Under the pieces are notes generated by a model. It saw nothing but the letters and a program-made list of their open reading frames with translations. It did not search any database and was not told the DNA's origin. DNA of 64,000 bases from Niveispirillum sp943370215 (GTDB lineage Bacteria > Pseudomonadota > Alphaproteobacteria > Azospirillales > Azospirillaceae). The stretch is taken from positions 1-64,000 of the forward strand of contig CALRQC020000026.1 of the NCBI GenBank assembly GCA_943370215.1, written 5' to 3'. Made by a program: the position numbers and the translations under genes. Position 1 is the first letter of the stretch, and each line of letters starts with the position of its first letter. Of this stretch, positions 43,972 through 51,344 are shown piece after piece.

Positions 43972-44739
43972 GTGTTTACCAAACTTGAAATTCTCAATAG
44001 CTCTGCGCATCGTAATCTTCACGTTCTGCCAATTTCGAATTTCAAGTTCGCAGCGTCCATCCATGTCGCCTCCATTATGGTGCATGAATTCAACCGGGCG
44101 ACCGCGACCTATCCGATCGTTTTCGTAGAGGATGAGGAGCAGGATGCGTTCATGCCGGTGGTCCTGCTGGGATTGGAGCCGGGGCGCAATCTGTTCGTGG
44201 ATGCGGATGGTCGTTGGAATGCGACCTATGTGCCCGCCATCATCCGTCGCTATCCTTTCTCCCTGGCCCAGTCGGGGGATGAGAAGTTCTTCAATGTCTG
44301 CATTGACACCGGCAGCGACCTGATCAACGAGACCGAAGGTCAGCGCCTGTTCGATGAGGAAGGTCAGGCCGCCCCGGTCATCGAACGTATCAAGGCCTAT
44401 CTGACTGAGCTGCAGTCGCTGGCCGCCTTCACTCAGGAATTCTGCGCCGAATTGAAGGCGATGAACATGTTCAGCCCACTGAACATGAAGGTGATGGATG
44501 GCGATCGCATCCGTAACATCTCCGGCGCTTATGTCGTGAATGCGGAACGGTTGAATAACCTGTCTGACAAGAAGTTCCTGGAACTGCGGCAGAAGCGCTA
44601 CCTGACCCCGATTTACAGCCATCTGACATCGTTGGCGCAGATCGAACGGTTGGTGCAGTTGCGCGACGGCCTGTCGGCTTCGGTTCCCGAGGTTGCCGAT
44701 ACGGCTGAGGTGGAGCCGGCGCCGCACGCGGCGGAATGA
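43972..44739 (+). CDS. SapC-family protein
   Basis: A 255-residue protein with the SapC family pattern: an N-terminal stretch (HVLPISNFKFAASIHVASIMVHEF), conserved FVEDEEQDAFMPVVLLGLEPGRNLFVDADGRW-type segment in the first third, and a C-terminal KFLELRQKRYLTPIYSHLTSLAQIERL. No signal peptide or membrane helix is seen. SapC was first noted beside the S-layer export genes of Campylobacter; in alphaproteobacteria the family is common near TonB receptors and its role is not settled. The GTG at 43972 is the start after a weak GGGG. A hairpin (44751-44783) separates it from the TolC gene, so it may be a separate transcript, but its position before an export operon is suggestive. Confidence 0.85.
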   Translation: MFTKLEILNSSAHRNLHVLPISNFKFAASIHVASIMVHEFNRATATYPIVFVEDEEQDAFMPVVLLGLEPGRNLFVDADGRWNATYVPAIIRRYPFSLAQSGDEKFFNVCIDTGSDLINETEGQRLFDEEGQAAPVIERIKAYLTELQSLAAFTQEFCAELKAMNMFSPLNMKVMDGDRIRNISGAYVVNAERLNNLSDKKFLELRQKRYLTPIYSHLTSLAQIERLVQLRDGLSASVPEVADTAEVEPAPHAAE

Positions 44740-44750
44740 GGCAGGGGCCG

Positions 44751-44783
44751 GGCAGCCCCGCCACAAGGATGGACGGGGCTGCC
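44751..44783 (+). terminator. Hairpin between sapC-like gene and export operon
   Basis: Perfect 10-bp stem GGCAGCCCCG/CGGGGCTGCC with a 13-base loop, 12 bases after the SapC stop and 59 bases before the TolC start. No T-run, so partial termination or attenuation is possible. Confidence 0.5.
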
Positions 44784-44841
44784 GTTGGGGTGGTGAGCGG
44801 ATGGCAAGCGGCGGCGGGGTCGCTTCTGGCATGTTGGGGGC

Positions 44842-46479
44842 ATGATGCGTAAGCAGGGTCTGGGGTTCAAGGGTGCGCTGCTGGTCAGCGCACTGCACTT
44901 GGCGGTATCTGGCCCGGTTCTGGCCGATGATACCGTCATCACACCGGAACGGGCCAAGCGGCCGTCACCCGTGGCGGCAAATGTCCGGCCGGCTGAGGAT
45001 GCGCTGGCTCCGGCTGTGGGGGAGGGGGAAATCCGCCTCAGTTCAGCCCTGCTGGTATCGTTGGCGGTATCGCAGAATGCCCGCTCCATCTCCAGCGCCG
45101 TGGCGGCGGAAATTGCGGGTGCTTTGTCCGACGCGGAACGTTCCCTTTATGAGCCGACACTGGCGGTGGAATATCGCTATAACCGTGATTACACGGAATA
45201 TGACGCGTTGGATGAGGTGATCCGCGCCACCAAGCTGTTTGACCAGCGTGCCCATAATGGCAGCATGGGGATTGAGGGGCTGGTGCCCTATGGTGGCCGG
45301 TATGAGGTCAAGTACAAGCTGGTGGGTACGCGCAGCGACAATGTGATTAAGGCCCGCAAGGAGGATGCCGAATACAAGGCAACCTTCGAAATTACGCTGC
45401 GTCAGCCGCTGTTGCGCAATTTCGGCGCCAACGCCACCCGGTCCCGCCTGATGATCGCGCAGAAGGACCAGGATGTCGCCTATGAGCAATATCGCCTGAA
45501 ACTGCTGGAGGTGGCTGGCGACGCGGTGGATTCCTACTGGTCGCTCTATGGGGCGCAGGAAACGGTGTCCCTGCTGCGTGGGTCGGTGGCAACGGCGGAA
45601 AAGCTGGTCCGTATGACGGAGCAGATGGCCGATGCCGGCCGCGCGCCCCGCATCAGTATCGATGAGGCCCGCGCCGGCCTGACGGCGCGTCAGGTGCGGT
45701 TGGCCCAGGCGGAAAAGGCCCTGGCCGATGCTGAAACCCGTGTCTGGACCCTGTTGAACCTGCAGCGGCAGGGCAAGCTGGGCGATCTGGCTGTGCGGGC
45801 TTCCGAGCGGCCGTCGCGTGGGGCTGCCGATGCGGTTGCCTGGGATGCCAGCGTGGCGCGCGCGCGGGAGAACTGGCCGGAATATGCCATTGCCAAATTG
45901 CAGATCGAACGAGAGACGATCCGCGCCGACTATGCCGAGAACCAGGCAAAGCCGGATCTGGATCTGGTGGCCAGCTATTCCACGCCGCGGATCACCGACA
46001 GCCCGTTAATATCCAGCCGCAACGCCCTGCACGCCGATTATAATTCCTGGTTCGTCGGTGTGACTTACAAGATGCCGCTGCTGGGCAATGGGCGGGGCAG
46101 CAACGAGGCCAAGGCCGCCAGCCTGGGTCGCCGCCGCGCCGTGGCCGATAGCGAGGCCACCGATGTGGCTGTCACCAACGCCATCCGTTCCCGCATTGAT
46201 GCGGTGCGCAGCAACCAGAAGCAACTGGCTGAGAATGAACGCGCCGTCACCCTGCGCCAGGGCCTGTTGTCCGCTGCGGTGGACCAGTTCGAGAAGGGCC
46301 GCATCAGCCTGAAGGAAGTGCTGGACCGGGAAGACGAATTGCTGGAAAGCCAGCGGCTGAATCTGGCTGCCCATGTGGAACTGGATCGCGCCTTTGCTGC
46401 CCTGGACATGGCGGAAGGCACGCTGCTGCAGCGCTACGGCATCAATGCTGTCTCCTCACCCGACCAGCGGGGTCGCTGA
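44842..46479 (+). CDS. TolC-family outer membrane protein of the LEPR-XLL export cluster
   Basis: A 545-residue outer membrane channel protein with signal peptide (about 1-29, ending VLADD) followed by an extended N-terminal linker (residues about 30-60) before the OEP repeats (SALLVSLAVSQNARSI, then EQYRLKLLEVAGDAVDSYWSLYGAQETVSLL). Long coiled-coil stretches fill residues about 200-330 and 430-520, typical of TolC. It is not a lipoprotein, unlike the NodT-type channel in the efflux operon. Its stop overlaps the HlyD start (TGATG). I infer that it is the exit channel for the export cluster. Confidence 0.88.
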   Translation: MMRKQGLGFKGALLVSALHLAVSGPVLADDTVITPERAKRPSPVAANVRPAEDALAPAVGEGEIRLSSALLVSLAVSQNARSISSAVAAEIAGALSDAERSLYEPTLAVEYRYNRDYTEYDALDEVIRATKLFDQRAHNGSMGIEGLVPYGGRYEVKYKLVGTRSDNVIKARKEDAEYKATFEITLRQPLLRNFGANATRSRLMIAQKDQDVAYEQYRLKLLEVAGDAVDSYWSLYGAQETVSLLRGSVATAEKLVRMTEQMADAGRAPRISIDEARAGLTARQVRLAQAEKALADAETRVWTLLNLQRQGKLGDLAVRASERPSRGAADAVAWDASVARARENWPEYAIAKLQIERETIRADYAENQAKPDLDLVASYSTPRITDSPLISSRNALHADYNSWFVGVTYKMPLLGNGRGSNEAKAASLGRRRAVADSEATDVAVTNAIRSRIDAVRSNQKQLAENERAVTLRQGLLSAAVDQFEKGRISLKEVLDREDELLESQRLNLAAHVELDRAFAALDMAEGTLLQRYGINAVSSPDQRGR

Positions 46480-47318
46480 TGCGTGCGTATCTGTGCCTTG
46501 TTTTGGCACTATTGCTGGCCGGCCCGGCGGCGGCGGAGACCGTTGCCAGCTTCCGTGGCATCACCGAACCGGTGCGTGACCTGTCGCTGGGCGTACCGGT
46601 GGATGGCATCGTCCGCGACGTTCCGGTGAAGGAAGGGGATACCGTCAAGGCCGGTGCCCCCTTGCTGCGCCTGGACGCAAGGCTGGAGGAGCTGGAGGTC
46701 AAACGCCGTCAGATCCTGCGTGACGACGGCGCCCGGCTGGAGGCGACCCGCCAGCGGCGCGACATTCTGGAGGGGCTGCTGAACTCGGCCCGCAGCCTGT
46801 ACAAGGGCAGCGGTTCGATCAGCGAGACGGAATTGCGGCGCACGGAGCTGGAATATCTGGAAGCCGCCGCCGCCGTGCGCTCGCTGGAGGCTGACCGGGC
46901 CCGGTCGGGCGTGGAATATGATATTGCCAAATCCGATTTTGATCGCCGCACGGTGACCAGCCCCATCAATGGTGTGGTTGTATCCGTGATGGTGGATACG
47001 GGTGAGCGGGTGCGCCGCGATGATGCGGTGGTGCGGGTGGTGGACCAGTCCAACTGCATCTTCACCGTGAATGTGGAGGAACCCTTTGCCCGCACCATCA
47101 AGCTGGGGGACAGCCGCCGGGTGGAAGTGATGTCGGGTGAACAGGTCATCCCCGTGGAAGCGCGGGTGATCTTTGTTTCCCCCGTGGCCGATCCGGCCAG
47201 CGGGTTGGTGCGGATGAAGCTGGAATTTGCCAATCCCGATGGCCGTGTGCGTCCCGGTCTGCCCGGTCGGATCGCGCTGCAGCGCCCGGACGGGCCGTCG
47301 GCCGAGAAGCCGGAATAA
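46479..47318 (+). CDS. Small HlyD-type periplasmic adaptor
   Basis: A 279-residue periplasmic membrane fusion protein with signal peptide (MRAYLCLVLALLLAGPAAA, cleavage near 19). The lipoyl half-motif VPVDGIVRDVPVKEGDTVKAGAPLLRLD (about 38-65), a coiled-coil hairpin (about 66-145) and second half-motif VTSPINGVVVSVMVDTGERV are complete, followed by a beta-barrel part. It is short for the family. The one-base overlap with the TolC gene and the 15-base gap to the GAF-HlyD fusion place it in the same transcript. Presumed role: link an inner membrane component to the TolC channel. Confidence 0.88.
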   Translation: MRAYLCLVLALLLAGPAAAETVASFRGITEPVRDLSLGVPVDGIVRDVPVKEGDTVKAGAPLLRLDARLEELEVKRRQILRDDGARLEATRQRRDILEGLLNSARSLYKGSGSISETELRRTELEYLEAAAAVRSLEADRARSGVEYDIAKSDFDRRTVTSPINGVVVSVMVDTGERVRRDDAVVRVVDQSNCIFTVNVEEPFARTIKLGDSRRVEVMSGEQVIPVEARVIFVSPVADPASGLVRMKLEFANPDGRVRPGLPGRIALQRPDGPSAEKPE

Positions 47319-47333
47319 GGGGGAAGCGCCCGG

Positions 47334-49190
47334 ATGTCGGTTGTTCCCCTCAGCCCGGAAGCCGGTGGCGGCGGTCACGCCACCATTGACGCCCTGCGCG
47401 CCCTGCGCCGCGATGTGCTGCCGGATGATCAGTTCTGGCAGCGCTATCTGGCGGGCGTTGCCGCCCTGTGCCGGGCTGAAGCCTGCCTGATCCTGGTTGA
47501 TGCCGGTGAGGGGAACTGGGGGCCGATGACGGAGGCGGCCCCCCTGCTGCATGGGCATGATGGGGCGACCCTGATTGCGGCTGCCGGCGTGCTGCTGCCC
47601 CGTACCCTCTCCCACGGTTACGCGGTCGATCGGCTGCGGGCTGGCGATGGGGCGGTCGGGCAGATGATCTTGCTGCTGGTCCGGCTGCCCGGTCTGGCCC
47701 GTCCCACCATTCTGTTGCAGGTGGTGGAGGCGCGCAGCCAGCAGAAGGTGAACGAAGCCGTGGTCCGCGCCCTGCTGGTGGCGGACATTCCCGGTCTGCG
47801 CGCCAACCCCATGGTGGCTGAGGCGGAGACGGTGCCGCATCTGGTGCAGGTCATGGATATCATGGCCGTCACCCAGTCCAAGGACAGGTTCGTTGCCGCC
47901 TGCATGAGCGTTGTCAACATGGTGGCGGCCAGTTTCGGCTGCTCCCAGGCCAGCATCGGCTGGGTTCGGGGCAATGCCGTGCGGGTACGGGCCATCAGTG
48001 GGCTGGAACGGTTTGAGAACCGCACCAGCACGGTGATGGAGCTGCAGGCCGTCTATGATGAGGCGGCCGACCAGGATGCGGAAATCCAGTGGCCGCCCCC
48101 GGCGACGGAAGCGCTGATCACCGCCGCGCATCATCGCGCGGCCCGCATCTGGGGTGTGGATCATCTCTTCACCCTGCCGCTGCGCCGCGACGGGCAGGTG
48201 GTGGGCGTTCTCTGCTGTGAATGGGTGGGCGAGGCGCCGGATATTGACGGGCTGCGCGCCCTGCGCCTGCTGGCCAGTCAGGTCTCGCCCTGGCTTTATC
48301 TGCTGGAGGCAAGCGATGAATGGTGGGGCGGCCGCCTGCTGCGCCGGCTGGATCGCTGGCGCCACCAGTTCATCAAGCCCGAACATGTCGGGCCGAAATC
48401 GCTGGGGGTGATGGCGGCCCTGTTGCTGCTGTTCCTGTTGGTCGGGCGCTGGGATTACCGGGTCGATGGCACGGCCCAGCTTTCCACCGATCATATGGCC
48501 ATCCTCTCCGCCCCGTTTGATGGCTTTGTGGAGGCGGTGCCGGTCCGCGCGGGCGATCAGGTGCAGCAGGGCCAGGATCTGCTGAAACTGGACACGCGGG
48601 AGATGCAGGCCCGCGAGTTGGAGAGCCTGGCCGATCTGCGCCGTCAGACGCGGGAGGGGGAGAAAGCCCGCGCGTCCAGCGATCTGGCGGAAATGCGCAT
48701 TGCGGAGGCCAATGAACAGAAGGTGCGCACGCAGTTGGACCGCGTGCGCTATTACCTGTCACAAGCCACCATTCGGTCCCCCTTTGACGGGGTGGTGGTC
48801 GATGGGGACCAGAAGCGGCTGATCGGCGCCCCGGTGAACAAGGGCGAAGCCCTGATGCGGGTTGTCCAGGTCCGCGACATCTATCTGGAAATCCGCGTCA
48901 GCGAGCGCGATTTCCAGGAGGTGAAGGTCGGTGACAAGGGGGAATTGTCACTGCTGACCCGGCCGGACGAAAAGATCGCCTTTATCGTTGAACGGGTGCT
49001 GCCCGTGGCGCAGGTGGAGCCGGGCCAGGGCAATGTCTTCATCATGCACGCGAAATTTCCCGATGCGGCGCGCGACTGGTGGCGCCCTGGCATGAGCGGG
49101 GTGGCGAAGATCGAGGCGGGGCGGCGGTCGATCCTCTGGATCCTCACCCACCGTACCCTTGATGCGCTGCGCCTGTCGCTGTGGTGGTGA
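47334..49190 (+). CDS. GAF-transmembrane-HlyD fusion adaptor
   Basis: A 618-residue fusion protein. Residues about 1-175 form a cytosolic N-terminal region with no clear family, about 180-340 a GAF-like sensor domain (DRFVAACMSVVNMVAASFGC, then WGVDHLFTLPLRRDGQVVGVLCCEW), about 360-378 a single membrane helix (LGVMAALLLLFLLVGRW), and the rest is an HlyD-type periplasmic adaptor with lipoyl half-motifs FDGFVEAVPVRAGDQVQQGQ and IRSPFDGVVVDGD. A cytosolic ligand-sensing domain attached to an export adaptor is unusual and suggests that export is coupled to a cytosolic signal. Start ATG at 47334 is 15 bases from the previous stop. It is three bases from the next gene. Confidence 0.8.
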   Translation: MSVVPLSPEAGGGGHATIDALRALRRDVLPDDQFWQRYLAGVAALCRAEACLILVDAGEGNWGPMTEAAPLLHGHDGATLIAAAGVLLPRTLSHGYAVDRLRAGDGAVGQMILLLVRLPGLARPTILLQVVEARSQQKVNEAVVRALLVADIPGLRANPMVAEAETVPHLVQVMDIMAVTQSKDRFVAACMSVVNMVAASFGCSQASIGWVRGNAVRVRAISGLERFENRTSTVMELQAVYDEAADQDAEIQWPPPATEALITAAHHRAARIWGVDHLFTLPLRRDGQVVGVLCCEWVGEAPDIDGLRALRLLASQVSPWLYLLEASDEWWGGRLLRRLDRWRHQFIKPEHVGPKSLGVMAALLLLFLLVGRWDYRVDGTAQLSTDHMAILSAPFDGFVEAVPVRAGDQVQQGQDLLKLDTREMQARELESLADLRRQTREGEKARASSDLAEMRIAEANEQKVRTQLDRVRYYLSQATIRSPFDGVVVDGDQKRLIGAPVNKGEALMRVVQVRDIYLEIRVSERDFQEVKVGDKGELSLLTRPDEKIAFIVERVLPVAQVEPGQGNVFIMHAKFPDAARDWWRPGMSGVAKIEAGRRSILWILTHRTLDALRLSLWW

Positions 49191-49193
49191 GCC

Positions 49194-51344
49194 ATGGCAC
49201 GCCGGACCTTCAGTGACTCCTGGTTCCGTGTAGCTGAACTGCGCATCGGGTTGCGTACCGGTATCCGTGCCCGGCGCCAGCGCTTCCGGGGCGATGATTG
49301 GTACATTCTGCACGATCCCTACAATAATGAATTCTTCCGGCTGCGCCCGGCGGCCTTCCGCTTTCTCTCCGCGCTCACCACTGAAAAGACGGTGGAGGAA
49401 TTATGGGCGGAGATGCTGGATAGCGACCCCACGGAAGCGCCGGGGCAGGAAGAGGTGGTGCAGCTTCTGGCCCAACTTTATCAGGCGCGGTTGCTGCATG
49501 TGGATCGGGAGCCGGATATCGACGGCATCTTCGACCGCTATGTCCAGCACAAGCGGATGGAGATGCGGTCCAAGCTGCTGTCGCTGTTCTTCATGCGGGT
49601 GCCCCTGTGGGATCCGGACGGGTTCCTGCGCCGCATCCAGCCCTTCACCCGGTTCCTGTTCACGCCCTGGAGCCTGCTGGTCCTGGGATTGCTGATGCTG
49701 CTGGCCGGCAAGGCTGTCTTCGACAATCTGGATCAGTTGCTGACCCAGTCGGCCGGTCTGTTGTCGCCGGGCAATCTGCCCTGGCTGCTGGTCATCACTG
49801 TGCTGCTGAAGGGGTGGCACGAGCTGGGGCATGGCATTGTCTGCCGGCATTTCGGCGGGGAGGTGCGCACCTTCGGCATCATGCTGATGATGTTCATGCC
49901 CGTCCCCTATATGGATGCCACCAGCAGTTGGGCCTTCCGCTCACACTGGCAGCGGGCGCTGGTGGGGGCGGCCGGCATGATGGCCGAACTGCCGGTGGCC
50001 GCCCTGGCGGCCCTGGTCTGGGCCTATACGGGGGATGGGGCGGTGAACGCGCTGGCGTTCAACACCATGATCATCGCCTCCATCTCCACCCTGATTTTCA
50101 ATGGCAACCCGCTGCTGCGGTACGATGCCTATTACATCCTGTCCGATCTGGTGCAGGTGCCCAATCTGTATGATCGGGCCAACCGGCAATGGTTCCATTG
50201 GATCGAACGCCATGTGTTCGGGGTGCGAGAGGGGATCAGCCCCGCCGATAGTCCGGGGGAGGCGGTGCTGCTGGGCCTTTATGGCCTGCTCTCCACCCTT
50301 TACCGGCTGGTGATTGCCGTTGCCGTGGTGATCTATGCCGCCGACCGGTCCTTGTGGCTGGGGTTGGGCGTGGGGGTGCTGTCGGGCATCGGCCTGATCG
50401 GTATGCCCCTGGCGAAACTGCCGAATTATCTGCTGTCCGGCCCCAGCCTGGCGCGGCAGCGCCATCGGGCCATCACGGCGGTGGCCGGCTTCGCGGCCTT
50501 TCTGGCGGCAACCATCTTCCTGTTGCCGCTGCCATATTCGGTGGATGCGCATGGGGTGGTGGAATCCGACCATTACCAGCGGCTTTACGCGCTGGAGGGT
50601 GGCTGGCTGCGCGATATCCTGGTGGGCAATGGCCAATGGGTACAGCCGGGTGACCTGCTGATGCGGCTGGACAATCCCGAGCTGCTGTTCGAGCAGCGGG
50701 AACTGAAGGCCGAGATGGTGGAGACCGAAGCCATTCTGGCCAATGCCCATTCCCGCATGATGGCCGACGTCGCCCCCTTGCGCTCCCGGCTGGAGACGTT
50801 GCGTGAAAGGCTGGCTGACGTGGAAAAGCGTGTGGCCCTGCTGGAGGTGCGGGCTGAACAGGCCGGCATCTGGGCGGCACCCGGCCTGCAGCAGCGGCTG
50901 GGCAGCCTGTTGCCGCGCGGCGGACAGCTTGGCCTGATCGTCGATCCCGCCCTTTACCGTTTCGTCGCCGTCATCCCGCAGGCTGATGCCGCCAGCCTGT
51001 TCGACGGGCCGGTCGATGCGCGGGAGGTGCGGCTGAGCGGCATTGCCGGCTGGTCGCTGCCCACCCAGACCACCACCGTCATCCCGGTGGAACAGCGGGA
51101 ATTGCCGTCCGCCGTGCTGGGCTGGCGCGGGGGTGGTGATATCCAGGTCAGTGACCAGGAAGGCCACGGGGAGATCGCGCGTGAAGCCTTCTTCCAGGTG
51201 ATGGTGCGGTTGAAACCGACGGAGGCGCCGGGCCTGTTCCATGGCCGGTCCGGTCGGCTGCGGCTGCAGCTTGCCCCCCGCACCCTGGCCCAGCGCGTCG
51301 GGCGTGCCGTCGACCAGTTGATGCAGAAACGGTACCGGCTATGA
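49194..51344 (+). CDS. PqqD-M50 metalloprotease-HlyD fusion, multi-pass membrane protein
   Basis: A 716-residue fusion. Residues about 30-105 look like a PqqD-type peptide-binding domain (LHDPYNNEFFRLRPAAFRFL, then ALTTEKTVEELW). The middle is a multi-pass site-2-protease-type domain with the zinc motif HELGH (209-213) and a second metal-ligand motif NPLLRYDAYY (305-314, Asp311). After further membrane helices, residues about 435-716 form an HlyD-like periplasmic arm with YALEGGWLRDILVGNGQWVQPGD and a coiled-coil hairpin (about 500-560). Proteins of this PqqD-M50-HlyD type are known from peptide-export and maturation loci. It overlaps the SecA-like gene (ATGA). I infer that it forms the inner membrane core of the export machine; protease activity is likely because both motifs are intact. 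Confidence 0.85.
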   Translation: MARRTFSDSWFRVAELRIGLRTGIRARRQRFRGDDWYILHDPYNNEFFRLRPAAFRFLSALTTEKTVEELWAEMLDSDPTEAPGQEEVVQLLAQLYQARLLHVDREPDIDGIFDRYVQHKRMEMRSKLLSLFFMRVPLWDPDGFLRRIQPFTRFLFTPWSLLVLGLLMLLAGKAVFDNLDQLLTQSAGLLSPGNLPWLLVITVLLKGWHELGHGIVCRHFGGEVRTFGIMLMMFMPVPYMDATSSWAFRSHWQRALVGAAGMMAELPVAALAALVWAYTGDGAVNALAFNTMIIASISTLIFNGNPLLRYDAYYILSDLVQVPNLYDRANRQWFHWIERHVFGVREGISPADSPGEAVLLGLYGLLSTLYRLVIAVAVVIYAADRSLWLGLGVGVLSGIGLIGMPLAKLPNYLLSGPSLARQRHRAITAVAGFAAFLAATIFLLPLPYSVDAHGVVESDHYQRLYALEGGWLRDILVGNGQWVQPGDLLMRLDNPELLFEQRELKAEMVETEAILANAHSRMMADVAPLRSRLETLRERLADVEKRVALLEVRAEQAGIWAAPGLQQRLGSLLPRGGQLGLIVDPALYRFVAVIPQADAASLFDGPVDAREVRLSGIAGWSLPTQTTTVIPVEQRELPSAVLGWRGGGDIQVSDQEGHGEIAREAFFQVMVRLKPTEAPGLFHGRSGRLRLQLAPRTLAQRVGRAVDQLMQKRYRL

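Noticed and set aside
46509..48494. Minus-strand frame of 661 codons opposite the HlyD and GAF-HlyD genes
   Set aside because: It lacks motifs and runs antisense across two coupled genes with good domains.
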